Virus record (IMG/VR): IMGVR_UViG_3300047469_000176
Span: 1-57,931 of that record
Length of the DNA stretch: 57,931 bases
Reading direction: 5' to 3' (one strand)
Source: a virus
A program made the position numbers and the translations under genes. Shown one piece after another: positions 25,846 through 33,402 of this stretch. Numbering within the stretch: the first letter of the stretch is position 1; every line of letters begins with the position of its first letter. The notes under the pieces are model-generated. The model worked only from the letters and a program-made list of their open reading frames with translations, ran no database searches and was not told the DNA's origin.

Positions 25846-26347
25846 GAATCTCAGGCAGTTTGTCGCCCAGTTCTGAGGCGATATTGCGGGCCAGCGCGAT
25901 TTCCCGCTGCATGGCTTCGACGTGGCGTACTTCGATGTCGGGGTGCTTTCGTTTCACCTTGTGCGTGACGGTGTCGAGCACAGAGCCGATCTGTTCAACG
26001 ACGCGGGACAGGGCAAACGTACTGAATTCGACGGGCACCAGTTGCCGGGCAGAAACGGCGTTCTTGTTCTCTTGGCCGATCCGCTGAGCAGCTGTCAGGC
26101 CTCGGCGCTCTTCCATGAGCTTGTATTCGATCAGGGGGTCGATCCCCTCCGTTCCAACAGGGGTGACTTCCGGTTTCACCTGCCCGCTACCAAGGCCTCG
26201 CAGATAGGCGATGTAGGCAACTCGGCAGGAGTCGATATCCATCCCGCCGCGCCCCTTGGAAGCAGGTAATACGCCGTCTGCAACCAGATTTCGAATCTGA
26301 CGATCGGTGAGGTCCAGATGGGCTGCGACTTCGATCTGACTCGCCAT
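25814..26347 (-). CDS. Terminase small subunit (Nu1-like)
   Basis: 177 residues. N-terminal winged helix (ASQIEVAAHLDLTDRQIRNLVADGVLPAS) as in Nu1-type DNA recognition domains, then a helical oligomerisation part. It recognises the cos region and recruits the large subunit. Located directly upstream of the large subunit as expected; its own upstream region holds the likely cos site. Confidence 0.85.
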   Translation of the reverse strand: MASQIEVAAHLDLTDRQIRNLVADGVLPASKGRGGMDIDSCRVAYIAYLRGLGSGQVKPEVTPVGTEGIDPLIEYKLMEERRGLTAAQRIGQENKNAVSARQLVPVEFSTFALSRVVEQIGSVLDTVTHKVKRKHPDIEVRHVEAMQREIALARNIASELGDKLPEILDEYLATLDE

Positions 26348-26349
26348 TT

Positions 26350-26505
26350 TTCACCCGAACCGGAACCGGAACCGCCCCGCCCTCAAAAAAAGTCATAAAT
26401 AATGGAAAATCGGGGCTCGAATTACCCTCACCCCAGGGTGTGGGCGGAAAGGACCCTTTGTAGCACGTCAACTCCCCCACTCTAGCCGCCCGCCTCATTT
26501 TGGTG
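26350..26505. other. Candidate cos region
   Basis: This 155-bp gap upstream of TerS has no plausible gene. It contains three tandem CCGGAA-type units (about 26353-26370), an AT-rich block, and the near-palindrome CACCCCAGGGTG at 26430-26441, resembling the dyad symmetry of a cosN nicking site. In lambda-like phages cos is adjacent to the small terminase gene. The exact cut positions cannot be read from sequence. Confidence 0.35.
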
Positions 26506-26507
26506 CG

Positions 26508-27233
26508 CTACCGCCTGCGCGTCGCCAGCGCCCGGTCGAACGCCTTCGCGAACTGGATGGGTAATTGAGTCTCTGCTTCCCGCTCCCCGATGCCGAAGAA
26601 ATCGAGTGTCTTCGCATAGCCGGGCTTGCTGGTGAACGCGATCAGAATCTGTACGTTGGCTCGCCTGGTGCCAGTGCGCTCTGCGATACCAATGGGCTGC
26701 CTGCCTCGCCTCATGACGAAGTAACGGTTGCGGTTGCCAATGCTGCGCTTACTATCGGTGCTGTTCTGCAATCGGTCGCCTTGTGCGCCGAGACCTGACA
26801 AGACCTTCTGCAGCTGGCCACGACTGATGTTGCCGTAGCTGTCCAGCTTCATGCCCTTGCCGGGAACGATGAACTTGCCATCAGGCAGGATGCCTCGAGC
26901 TCGCAACAGGCCTTCACTACGCTTGTGGTTACGCTCACCGCCGTAGACCTCAGGCGTAAGCCAACGTGTAGCAGGGGCCGCGCCGTCAGCCTCGTCCTTG
27001 ATCCATACCCTTGCTTCAAGCTTCTGCTTGGTGGCTGGTATCAGCCTGAGGCTATCGAGCGTGTAAGGCGTGGGTCTGTCGAAGACCGTCCGCATCTCTC
27101 CTTCGAGCCGCGTCTTCACCAGCTTGGCGGTCTCGGTAAGGGCGAGGACTGTCGCGAACGGAATCTGATTGCGCTCAATATCTGTCAGCTCAGCGAGATT
27201 GCTCGCGAGGCCGGACGACTGAACACGGATCAT
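26508..27233 (-). CDS. Phage morphogenesis protein, gpZ-like
   Basis: 241 residues, basic. ERNQIPFATVLALTETAKLVKTRLEGEM followed by DRPTPYTLDSLRL is the arrangement of the lambda minor tail protein Z family, which acts at the head-proximal tail end. Unlike lambda it sits upstream of the terminase genes. Start ATG 27233 has AAGG 8 nt before it. Confidence 0.55.
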   Translation of the reverse strand: MIRVQSSGLASNLAELTDIERNQIPFATVLALTETAKLVKTRLEGEMRTVFDRPTPYTLDSLRLIPATKQKLEARVWIKDEADGAAPATRWLTPEVYGGERNHKRSEGLLRARGILPDGKFIVPGKGMKLDSYGNISRGQLQKVLSGLGAQGDRLQNSTDSKRSIGNRNRYFVMRRGRQPIGIAERTGTRRANVQILIAFTSKPGYAKTLDFFGIGEREAETQLPIQFAKAFDRALATRRR

Positions 27234-27245
27234 GGTTGAACCTTG

Positions 27246-27605
27246 CTATTGAGTTGCTCGTTCCAAGACTTCCCCAGCCTTGTCGGCGGCCTTGCTTGCG
27301 GTGTCAGCGGCCTGTGTTGCCGTGCTTGCTGCCTGGGTCGCGGTACTCGCAGCGGCCTCGACTTTCTCAGCCGCCTTGCCAGTATTCTCAGCGAGGCGAT
27401 TGAGCCGAAGGTCTCGCTGATTCAGCGCTTCGTCATAGCCGCGCCGAACCTCCGCTACCTGTTGGGTGTACCAACTGCCCAATGCCCAATGCCCGACTTG
27501 AAATCCGAGCACCGATCCGCCGAAAACGAGTAGCGCAGCGATTACCCACACCTCCACTCGACGCCACCAATGGCGAGCAATGAAGTTGACTGCACATCTG
27601 TCCAT
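27246..27605 (-). CDS. Single-TM coiled-coil protein (holin/antiholin candidate)
   Basis: 119 residues: short basic N-terminus, one membrane helix (VEVWVIAALLVFGGSVLGFQVG), then a helical region with repeated ATQAASTATQAADTASKAAD heptads. It abuts the next membrane protein gene. Two small membrane proteins in the gap before the packaging genes are plausible holin or lysis-timing proteins since none is present next to the endolysin, but this is inference from position. Confidence 0.5.
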   Translation of the reverse strand: MDRCAVNFIARHWWRRVEVWVIAALLVFGGSVLGFQVGHWALGSWYTQQVAEVRRGYDEALNQRDLRLNRLAENTGKAAEKVEAAASTATQAASTATQAADTASKAADKAGEVLERATQ

Positions 27606-27976
27606 CAGTTGGCGCCTCCGAGCTGTGACCGCAACCGTCCGATCTCCGCACTCTGGGTGGTCACTTTGTCAGTGAGTTGTGCGACCTGGCTGGTAAGGGC
27701 TTCGATCTTCCCTTCCATCCGGCCAACTGCGGCAGCAAGTTCGTTCCGCTCTTTCGCGAACTGGTCGGCTCTCGCCTCAGCTTCCTTACGAGCAGTGCGC
27801 TCTGAGTCGAGCAATTCATTCAGTCGCCGGACAGTCCCGATATCGGCATTGTCCATGGCTCTGTCTGCTGCGTCGCGTGACAGAAACCTCCTCATCCAGA
27901 GGAAGCCAGCAAGCAAGACGGTGCCAGTGCCGCCAAACCAGGTGGCAGTGCCCGGGCCGAGGTCCGTTGGGTCCAT
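27605..27976 (-). CDS. Small membrane protein with coiled coil (holin-like candidate)
   Basis: 123 residues from ATG 27976, preceded by GGAGTAG. One membrane helix near the N-terminus (WFGGTGTVLLAGFLWMRRFL) and a long heptad coiled coil (VRRLNELLDSERTARKEAEARAD, LTSQVAQLTDKVTTQSAEI). It is first in the pair with 27246-27605 and shares its topology, suggesting that they interact. Function unknown. Confidence 0.55.
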   Translation of the reverse strand: MDPTDLGPGTATWFGGTGTVLLAGFLWMRRFLSRDAADRAMDNADIGTVRRLNELLDSERTARKEAEARADQFAKERNELAAAVGRMEGKIEALTSQVAQLTDKVTTQSAEIGRLRSQLGGAN

Positions 27977-27992
27977 CACTACTCCAGAATGC

Positions 27993-28017
27993 AAAAAGCC
28001 CCGGCAAATGCCGAGGC
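27993..28017 (-). terminator. Rho-independent terminator upstream of the late membrane genes
   Basis: Minus-strand GCCTCGGC...GCCGGGGC stem with a three-base loop, then TTTTT. It ends the DUF3606 gene transcript or acts as a control point in the leader of 27605-27976. The following GGAGTAGTGATG start is shared with another gene (see 47013). Confidence 0.8.
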
Positions 28018-28163
28018 TCGTATAGGTTTGATGATATTTCCGCCCGTTGTGCGGAGGACGCCTGTACATCGGGGTATCAGGCTCATAACGACTTTGGGCA
28101 TTCCGGACCTAGTCAGTGCTGGCCTTCCCCACAGAAAACCCGACACATCGCCAAACTTTCGGT

Positions 28164-28331
28164 CTACACCAGCGGCTTAGGCTGAAGCTTCTTCTGAACC
28201 TCAGTTAATGAGTCGCCCACAGCGTTAACTGCGGATTTCACTTCGTCTCTAGAGACGCCAAACTTATTGGACCAATACTTCAGCTCAGTGCTGTCCTGAA
28301 CATTTATCCTGATGTCATCAGTGCCATTCAT
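28164..28331 (-). CDS. DUF3606 family small protein
   Basis: 55 residues from ATG 28331. DDIRINVQDSTELKYWSNKFGVSRDEVKSAVNAVG is the complete DUF3606 signature (a short helical domain common in proteobacteria and often stress-linked). It has no clear operon partner and lies between the toxin-antitoxin cassette and the late genes, so it is probably an accessory gene. Confidence 0.8.
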   Translation of the reverse strand: MNGTDDIRINVQDSTELKYWSNKFGVSRDEVKSAVNAVGDSLTEVQKKLQPKPLV

Positions 28332-28668
28332 AGGCCGACGCTTCTCCATAAGCTTCCGATCTCTACCCAAACCCAAGAGAGTTCAGGTTAGCAGCCGTCG
28401 GAGGGACGGCGTATGTTAATTGTGAAAAGTTCGTACAAATTGACCCTTTCCAATGCAAGTGACGGATTTTCTGTTGCTGCCGAATTGAGCGTCACCCTTC
28501 CTACTGCGTAACCGGAAATAAACGATGTCTCTCCATCAGCCCGCCGAAGCCGCCCCCAGCACAGAAGAGAAATGAGGCGCTTCAACTGCGGGTGTTTTTC
28601 CCGTACTGGTGACGACCGGCGGTACCGCGTCGGGCGCCGCTCAGGTAAATCCAATGGCGCGACATTCC
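28331..28668. other. Intergenic region, no gene recognised
   Basis: About 340 bp between the DUF3606 start and the toxin-antitoxin operator. Open frames here lack ribosome sites and family-like sequence. A leftward promoter for DUF3606 is expected in this stretch but no good -35/-10 pair stood out. Confidence 0.4.
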
Positions 28669-28723
28669 TTAACAAGTATTTTTACCAATAATACTTGTTA
28701 ATACTTATGGGTATACTTATAAT
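28669..28723 (+). promoter_or_regulatory. Promoter and operator of the toxin-antitoxin cassette
   Basis: A perfect 12-bp inverted repeat TTAACAAGTATT (28669-28680) / AATACTTGTTAA (28690-28701) overlaps a promoter TTGTTA (28696-28701)-N16-TATAAT (28718-28723). Additional TACTT half-repeats follow. It lies 25 bp before the toxin start and is the expected autoregulatory site of the toxin-antitoxin complex. Confidence 0.8.
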
Positions 28724-28747
28724 TGCTTCACACACAGCGAGGCAGAC

Positions 28748-29002
28748 ATGAACAAGATCAACTGGACACGGAAAGCATCGAAGCAGCTCGGCAAAATCAA
28801 CAAAGCCGATCAAGGCAAGATCTACGATGCAGCTCAGGCTCTGGCCTACATGCCGAATGTCCAGAACATCAAAAGCCTCACCAACCACCAATACGGCTAC
28901 CGACTCAGGGTAGGAAACTACCGAGTAATGTTCGACTGGGACGGCAGCGTGAAGATCGTGAATATCGAAGAGGTGAAAAAGCGCGATGAACACACCTACT
29001 AA
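28748..29002 (+). CDS. RelE/HigB-family toxin
   Basis: 84 residues: MNKINWTRKASKQLGKINKADQ, LTNHQYGYRLRVGNYRVMFDWD and VNIEEVKKRDEHTY follow the RelE fold, with the conserved YRLRVGNYRV strand and C-terminal Arg/His residues. Members cleave mRNA in the ribosomal A site. It comes before its antitoxin (HigBA order) and overlaps it by 17 bp. Plus strand, opposite to the surrounding phage genes, so a separately controlled cassette. Confidence 0.88.
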   Translation: MNKINWTRKASKQLGKINKADQGKIYDAAQALAYMPNVQNIKSLTNHQYGYRLRVGNYRVMFDWDGSVKIVNIEEVKKRDEHTY

Positions 29003-29312
29003 CGTGCAAATTATCAACGGGCCGGATGGAACTCCGGCCTTTGTGGTTATCCCTTACGCACAGTACGTCAAGGAACATCCCCAAGAGGATCTGGTGCCTA
29101 ACGAGGTGGTCGGGTACATGGTCAAAGAGGATCTTTCCGCTGCTGCTGCTTGGCGTAAGCATCTCGGCTTATCTCAGGCGCAAGTGGCCGAACGTATCGG
29201 CATCACTCAGTCAGCTTATGCACAGCAGGAACAGGCCGCTAGTCCGCGCAAGGCCACCCGCGAAAAGATCGCGGCGGCCCTGGGCATTGCGCCTGATCTG
29301 CTCGACATCTGA
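28986..29312 (+). CDS. Xre-type antitoxin with Phd-like N-terminus
   Basis: 108 residues. Residues 1-45 (VQIINGPDGTPAFVVIPYAQYVK) resemble a Phd/YefM-type strand-helix unit; residues 55-100 are a helix-turn-helix (LGLSQAQVAERIGITQSAYAQQEQA). It would neutralise the RelE-like toxin and repress the operon at the inverted repeat. The C-terminus (IAAALGIAPDLLDI) closes the HTH domain. Confidence 0.85.
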   Translation: MNTPTNVQIINGPDGTPAFVVIPYAQYVKEHPQEDLVPNEVVGYMVKEDLSAAAAWRKHLGLSQAQVAERIGITQSAYAQQEQAASPRKATREKIAAALGIAPDLLDI

Positions 29313-29314
29313 AT

Positions 29315-29385
29315 TGGCGCCCTGATGATCTGCGACTTGGGCGCTCCGCTTATAAGGCGGACCCTCTGAACCCTGAGCTATGACG
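29315..29385 (-). other. tRNA-like remnant (not a functional tRNA)
   Basis: On the minus strand the segment has a TAGCTCAG D-arm motif, a 5-bp anticodon-type stem with 7-nt loop CTTATAA (would read AUA) and AAGTCGCAG as in T-arms, but the T-arm is truncated and the acceptor ends do not pair. The 3' part instead forms GCGCCC/GGGCGC. It may be a decayed tRNA or a chance structure. Confidence 0.25.
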
Positions 29386-29483
29386 GCAGATTGGCGGAAA
29401 GCAAAAGAGTCAGACGTCTACCGTTGCCGATGGCTCCGAGTTTTACCCGGATTGCCCACCGGTGCGCGGCGCCTTCCAGAGAC

Positions 29484-29508
29484 GAAAAAGCCCCGCACAT
29501 TGCGAGGC
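29484..29508 (-). terminator. Terminator at end of the early leftward operon
   Basis: Minus-strand GCCTCGCA-ATG-TGCGGGGC stem then TTTTT, about 80 bp beyond the stop of the 225-residue gene at 29586. It separates early from late genes and is a natural target for a late antiterminator. Confidence 0.85.
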
Positions 29509-29585
29509 TTGGATTTGTTCGTGCGCTGGAGGTAAGTTGCGCAGTGTGGGAAAAGTACATCGATTTCCCCACCATAGCAACACTT

Positions 29586-30263
29586 TTATGCTGCAGCTTC
29601 TCCTTTCTCCGCGTGAATCACCTGCCAGACTGGTTGCTGTGCTTGAATATCCACTTCTCGAATCGATTCGTGGAGCAAATTCCAGACGTCGAGCCAGTCG
29701 CGATTCCAGTGCTTTGGCTCGATGGTGATCCCGTACAGCTTCTGCATCCCCTCCGCTACGCGAGCAGGCCCCCAGGGCGGGCCGCCATGCACCTCCGCCT
29801 TATATGACTGCAACGCCGCCGTGATCATGCAGTGGACCTTTGCTGCCTTGGCGTCGGTAAGCGCTGAGAAGTCCACCTGATTCCAGATTAGCTTTTCTGC
29901 GTTGAGCAGATGCAGGGCCGTCATGCATGGGTGATACAGGTAGTGGCCCAACTGCTGTACCTGGAATGGGAGAGACTCGATGGCTCGCTGCACTTTGCCC
30001 ATGGTGATCAGGTGAGCAGCGCGATGCGTTGAACGGCCGATTGGCGCCCGTCGCGTTTCGGCGATGCTGATCTTCTGGCGTACAGCCTTGATGCGCTCTT
30101 CCTTGTCCTCGCCTACAGCTGCAAAGATTATCTCCCGAAGTGCGGCCTTCTCTTTCTTGATGACGGTTGCGGACTTGGCTCGCTCAACCGCTGCTGCGCT
30201 AATCGAGGCGTTTGATTCGTGCTGCGCATCTGTCCACGCTTGACGTGCGTTGATCAACTTCAT
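29586..30263 (-). CDS. Putative late regulator (Q-position gene)
   Basis: 225 residues from ATG 30263 (GAGGGG upstream). Helical and basic in the first 100 residues (SAAAVERAKSATVIKKEKAALREI), then a W/H-rich C-terminal half (KHWNRDWLDVWNLLHESI). It is the last gene of the early operon, followed by a strong terminator and then the late genes, the position of antitermination protein Q in lambda-like phages. The family was not recognised with certainty, so the role is an inference from position. Confidence 0.45.
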   Translation of the reverse strand: MKLINARQAWTDAQHESNASISAAAVERAKSATVIKKEKAALREIIFAAVGEDKEERIKAVRQKISIAETRRAPIGRSTHRAAHLITMGKVQRAIESLPFQVQQLGHYLYHPCMTALHLLNAEKLIWNQVDFSALTDAKAAKVHCMITAALQSYKAEVHGGPPWGPARVAEGMQKLYGITIEPKHWNRDWLDVWNLLHESIREVDIQAQQPVWQVIHAEKGEAAA

Positions 30264-30274
30264 ACTGCGTCCCC

Positions 30275-30589
30275 TCAATCCCCGGTGTAGTTCGATCCGC
30301 CGGCACCGCGGCGGTTATTCTGTTCGTACTGTTCGTGGGCGCCGCCTTGGGCGTGGCGCGCCCTGGACAACTCGGCAGTCACGTTGCGCAACCTCATGCT
30401 CAATTGCTGCACCATCACATCGACTGGCAGCGCGTCGCCCGTTTCGGCGCAGACCCAGCCGGATGCGTTGCAGGCGAGACAATCAAGCTGATGGAACATC
30501 CCCGTCGTGACGGTGGCGCCGCGACAGATGCCGCAGACCATCAACGGCTTCAGTTCACGCCGGAAAGCAGGGCCGTGACTCTTCTTCAT
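30275..30589 (-). CDS. Small zinc-finger-like phage protein
   Basis: 104 residues from ATG 30589 (ATGA overlap with the gene before). A CGIC...CLAC four-cysteine pair (residues about 18-38) spaced like a zinc ribbon, followed by a helix and a Gly/Asn-rich disordered end. Probably nucleic-acid binding. It belongs to the tightly coupled early operon. Confidence 0.6.
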   Translation of the reverse strand: MKKSHGPAFRRELKPLMVCGICRGATVTTGMFHQLDCLACNASGWVCAETGDALPVDVMVQQLSMRLRNVTAELSRARHAQGGAHEQYEQNNRRGAGGSNYTGD

Positions 30590-30825
30590 GCTGCTGCCCT
30601 GCCCTTTTTTTGGCGCAGCCAAGGGCGTGTGCTGGTCGGCGCTTCCACTGTCTCGATGCCCTGAGCCAGGCATTGATGCGACGAATTAAGGACGCCGGTG
30701 TGAAGTATTCCGAAACCCACTCGCCGCCAATTGCCCGCTCCATCAAGCAGCAATACCTCCCCTTCAAACCGGTCCATTGCCACATCAACACCGGCGACGA
30801 GTACTGCGTTTTCTCCTGAATTCAT
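30586..30825 (-). CDS. Small phage protein, function unknown
   Basis: 79 residues. Both ends are coupled: its start forms ATGA with the recombinase stop and its stop forms ATGA with the next start, which is the main evidence that it is a gene. The first half is beta-like (NAVLVAGVDVAMDRFEGEVLLLDG), the C-terminus basic (RPWLRQKKGRAAA). No family recognised. Confidence 0.6.
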   Translation of the reverse strand: MNSGENAVLVAGVDVAMDRFEGEVLLLDGAGNWRRVGFGILHTGVLNSSHQCLAQGIETVEAPTSTRPWLRQKKGRAAA

Positions 30826-32123
30826 GCTTTTGAAACCTCGCCATTCACAATGTTAGAAACAGCCTCGCAGCCCTCGCCGGTCGTGGCCTGCGCAGGGTTT
30901 TGCGAATCTTCATATTGGGCGTCTGTCAGGTTGTGAATCGCCTTGAAGCCGCGTTCATCTAACCAGTTGTGCCACTTCTCCAGAGCCGCCAGACGTTGCG
31001 CGCGCGCCTGAGTGTTGATGTACGTGCTGGCGATCTTGCCCAGCGAGTGGTTCAGCAACATCTCCCCGATGTGCCCGTCAATGCCCAGGTCAGTCCACGC
31101 GGTGCGGGCTACCTTGCGCAGGTCGTGGCTGGTCCATTCGCCCTGCCCTATCCGGGTGAACACGCTGCTGGCCTGACCTTCGCTCAGCGCACGGCCGCGG
31201 CGTGACGGGAACAGGTAGATGCCTTCGTAGCCATTGGCGAGCTGGGTTGCCCGGTACCGGCTCAGCATGGCCTTGGCCTGCGCAGTCAACGGCAGGCGGT
31301 GCTCCGTGCGGGTCTTGGTGTTCTCGGCGGGAATGAACCACTCGGCGTCAGTGATCGAGATATCGTTCCAGCGCGCCAGACGGGTCTCGCCGACGCGCGT
31401 CCCATGGCACAGCATCATCAGCGCCAGCATGGCCTCGGCCGGGGTCTGCTCGAACAGATCGGCGAGCATCGGCACGACTTCGACCAGGTGCACACCGCGC
31501 AGCCGGGCCGCCTTGGGTACGATGCGCGCCTTGGTGAAGTCGACGAACTTCATACCGGCCATGGGGTTGCTGTCGATCAGGCCCAGCTTCTGCGCTTGAC
31601 GGAACGCGACCACTAGCAGGCCGAACAACTGACGCACGTAGGACAGGGACAGTTCCTGCTGCGCGGGCCACATCAGCTCCTTATCGAGCACGGCGGCGGT
31701 GAGGCTTCGAATCGGTGTCGACTCGAGCCGTGGCTTCAGGTGGCACTTGATCGCGGACAGCGCTCCGGTCTTGCGCTTGGTGGAAAGCGAACGGTCCCGA
31801 CCCATACGATCGCCGTACCATTCCAGCAACTGGCCGCACGTAGCCAAGCCGCCGACGGCGACAGCCGCCTCCGGATCATGCAGCAGCCGCTGACGCAGCG
31901 CGGGCAGCTCAGCCACCACAGCAGCGGCACCCAGATCAGGCCAGCGGGCGATGTGATTCCACGCCTTGCCTTTCACCAGATACCACGACCCCCGCTGGCG
32001 ATCCTGCCTGAAGCGCAGGTACAGGCCCGGGTGGCGCGGATCACGCAGGTCGTGCACGGACAGATCGGCGGCCTGCCGACGGATCTCGGCATCGGACAGT
32101 TTCACGGCTCGGGTCTTGCTCAC
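30822..32123 (-). CDS. Second tyrosine recombinase
   Basis: 433 residues from GTG 32123, which overlaps the VRR-NUC stop (GTGA). Complete catalytic set: Arg in HGTRVGETRLARW, TSHDLRKVART, LLNHSLGKIAS and Tyr in ASTYINTQAR. N-terminal DUF4102-like part (DAEIRRQAADLS...GLYLRFRQDR). It is inside the early replication/recombination operon, not at an attachment site, so it is more likely a lytic-phase enzyme (resolution of multimers or recombination) than the integrase. Confidence 0.9.
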   Translation of the reverse strand: MSKTRAVKLSDAEIRRQAADLSVHDLRDPRHPGLYLRFRQDRQRGSWYLVKGKAWNHIARWPDLGAAAVVAELPALRQRLLHDPEAAVAVGGLATCGQLLEWYGDRMGRDRSLSTKRKTGALSAIKCHLKPRLESTPIRSLTAAVLDKELMWPAQQELSLSYVRQLFGLLVVAFRQAQKLGLIDSNPMAGMKFVDFTKARIVPKAARLRGVHLVEVVPMLADLFEQTPAEAMLALMMLCHGTRVGETRLARWNDISITDAEWFIPAENTKTRTEHRLPLTAQAKAMLSRYRATQLANGYEGIYLFPSRRGRALSEGQASSVFTRIGQGEWTSHDLRKVARTAWTDLGIDGHIGEMLLNHSLGKIASTYINTQARAQRLAALEKWHNWLDERGFKAIHNLTDAQYEDSQNPAQATTGEGCEAVSNIVNGEVSKA

Positions 32124-32551
32124 GCAGCCACCACTGTCTGAGGGAGTAGGACATAGGCCCGAATGTGCTCCATGGCGTCGAAGTGCCCACGGCACACGAT
32201 GGCCAGATAGCCCTGCTCATTAAGGCGTCGGATGCAAGCGTGCTGACCGGCCGAGACCGGCGCGTCGTTGGGCGGCGTGGCCTTGAATTCGATGTACAGG
32301 CCGAAATATCCGCCGCGGGCCATCGTCAGGACCAGATCGAGGATGCCTGCTTTCACGCCCTGGGCTTTCAGCTTGGCCGCTGTCGCCTTGTGCCGATGGC
32401 CGCCGTTCGGTACGTGGTAGATGTTTGCGAAGACGTCCGGCATGCAGAGCTCGAGCTCTTTCATCAGCGCGGCCTGCTCCAGACCTTCACGGTCAACCGG
32501 CTTGGCCCGGGGCCTGAGCGGCTTGTACTGCTTCAGTTTCGCCGTGATCAC
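32120..32551 (-). CDS. VRR-NUC domain nuclease
   Basis: 143 residues. The YHVPNGGHRHKATAAKLKAQGVKAGILDLVL...YIEFKA arrangement contains the VRR-NUC catalytic residues (G-D/E-x-K type: ILDLVLTMARGG...YIEFKA). Such phage nucleases act on branched DNA during replication or packaging. Sits between DUF1364 and the recombinase, all coupled, forming a DNA-processing block. Confidence 0.88.
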   Translation of the reverse strand: MITAKLKQYKPLRPRAKPVDREGLEQAALMKELELCMPDVFANIYHVPNGGHRHKATAAKLKAQGVKAGILDLVLTMARGGYFGLYIEFKATPPNDAPVSAGQHACIRRLNEQGYLAIVCRGHFDAMEHIRAYVLLPQTVVAA

Positions 32552-32850
32552 GCCGCGACTACTCCCTCGCTGACCAGAATTGCCTGGGTGCGCATCACAC
32601 CCTCGGCATGAAACAGGCGAGCCTGATCAGGATCGGCAAGCTTCCCGCGCGAACGACCATCAACCCAGTCGTGGCACGCCGAGCAGGCCCACGCGCCCTG
32701 AAAGTCGTTCGGCTTAAGCCCGATGCCGCACGTGCCCGCCAGGCGGTAATGCGCCAGCACGGTAGTGTCCGGGTTGCCGTTGCACACGCCCGGCACGCGG
32801 ATCTGACAGTCGCGGCCGCGCGCGGCCTTGGTCAGCTTGGACTGCCTCAT
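32548..32850 (-). CDS. DUF1364 (YbcO-like) nuclease-domain protein
   Basis: 100 residues: RGRDCQIRVPGVCNGNPDTTVLAHYRLAG...WACSACHDWVDGR is the DUF1364 signature with the zinc-binding C/H residues of an HNH-like fold. YbcO-type proteins are thought to be structure-specific nucleases replacing Rusa/NinG. Coupled at both ends by short overlaps. Confidence 0.88.
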   Translation of the reverse strand: MRQSKLTKAARGRDCQIRVPGVCNGNPDTTVLAHYRLAGTCGIGLKPNDFQGAWACSACHDWVDGRSRGKLADPDQARLFHAEGVMRTQAILVSEGVVAA

Positions 32851-33077
32851 GCAACAGTCTCCCGAGAATGATCGACAGTCACCTCAATCTCCCACTCGTG
32901 TGAAAGTATGGCGTTATAGGTTTTCGTGGTGTGCCAGCCTCTGTAGCGGACGTTGTCGCTGTCCAAGCTGTGGCCGTGCTTCTTCGCGAGCAGCCTGCAC
33001 AGCGCCTCGTTGATTTCCGCGTCCGATACGGTGGCTTTGAAAGTCGTGGTATTGGTGCGTGTAGTGTGAGAGTTCAC
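32847..33077 (-). CDS. Small phage protein, function unknown
   Basis: 76 residues from GTG 33077, which overlaps the stop of the 37-codon gene upstream (GTGA). Polar, Thr-rich N-terminus (HTTRTNTTTFKATVSDAEI), a helix, then strands (NAILSHEWEIEVTVDH). No family recognised. Translation coupled on both sides. Confidence 0.55.
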   Translation of the reverse strand: MNSHTTRTNTTTFKATVSDAEINEALCRLLAKKHGHSLDSDNVRYRGWHTTKTYNAILSHEWEIEVTVDHSRETVA

Positions 33078-33187
33078 AGGCCACCCCCAAACTGATATTC
33101 AACAGGGGGCACCTGATCGGAATACGCGCACTGAATCAGCGAACAGGCGCAACGGGCGACGGCGATCAGCGCAAACAGGGTCTTCAT
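33074..33187 (-). CDS. Coupled 37-residue hydrophobic small protein
   Basis: An open frame bridging the gap between 33184 and 33077: its ATG forms ATGA with the DUF3310 stop and its TGA forms GTGA with the next start. The product begins MKTLFALIAVARCACSLIQC, i.e. a short hydrophobic or signal-like helix with cysteines, then a polar tail. Perfect coupling at both ends is the evidence that it is translated. A lipoprotein-like or membrane peptide is possible. Confidence 0.55.
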   Translation of the reverse strand: MKTLFALIAVARCACSLIQCAYSDQVPPVEYQFGGGL

Positions 33188-33402
33188 GCGGACTCCTTTT
33201 TCGATTCAAGCTCGATCAGCAGTTCAAGGAAGTGCTTTGCTTTCTCCAGGTCAGCAAGGCCACCCTTTTCCCGCCAGCGGGTTACGTACTTGATGACGCT
33301 GCCCTCGGCGAACGGAATGCCGTTGGCATGGATGTATTCGATCGGCTGGATCCTCAGCGACTTGTAATGGCCGCCGGCTACTTGCGTGTCGAGGGCGCTC
33401 AT
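33184..33402 (-). CDS. DUF3310 family (SaV-like) protein
   Basis: 72 residues: QVAGGHYKSLRIQPIEYIHANGIPFAEGSVIKYVTRWREKGGLADLEKAKHF is the full DUF3310 signature. These small phage proteins are of unknown function and are sometimes called nucleotide-kinase-like by association. It lies in the replication operon. Confidence 0.9.
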   Translation of the reverse strand: MSALDTQVAGGHYKSLRIQPIEYIHANGIPFAEGSVIKYVTRWREKGGLADLEKAKHFLELLIELESKKESA

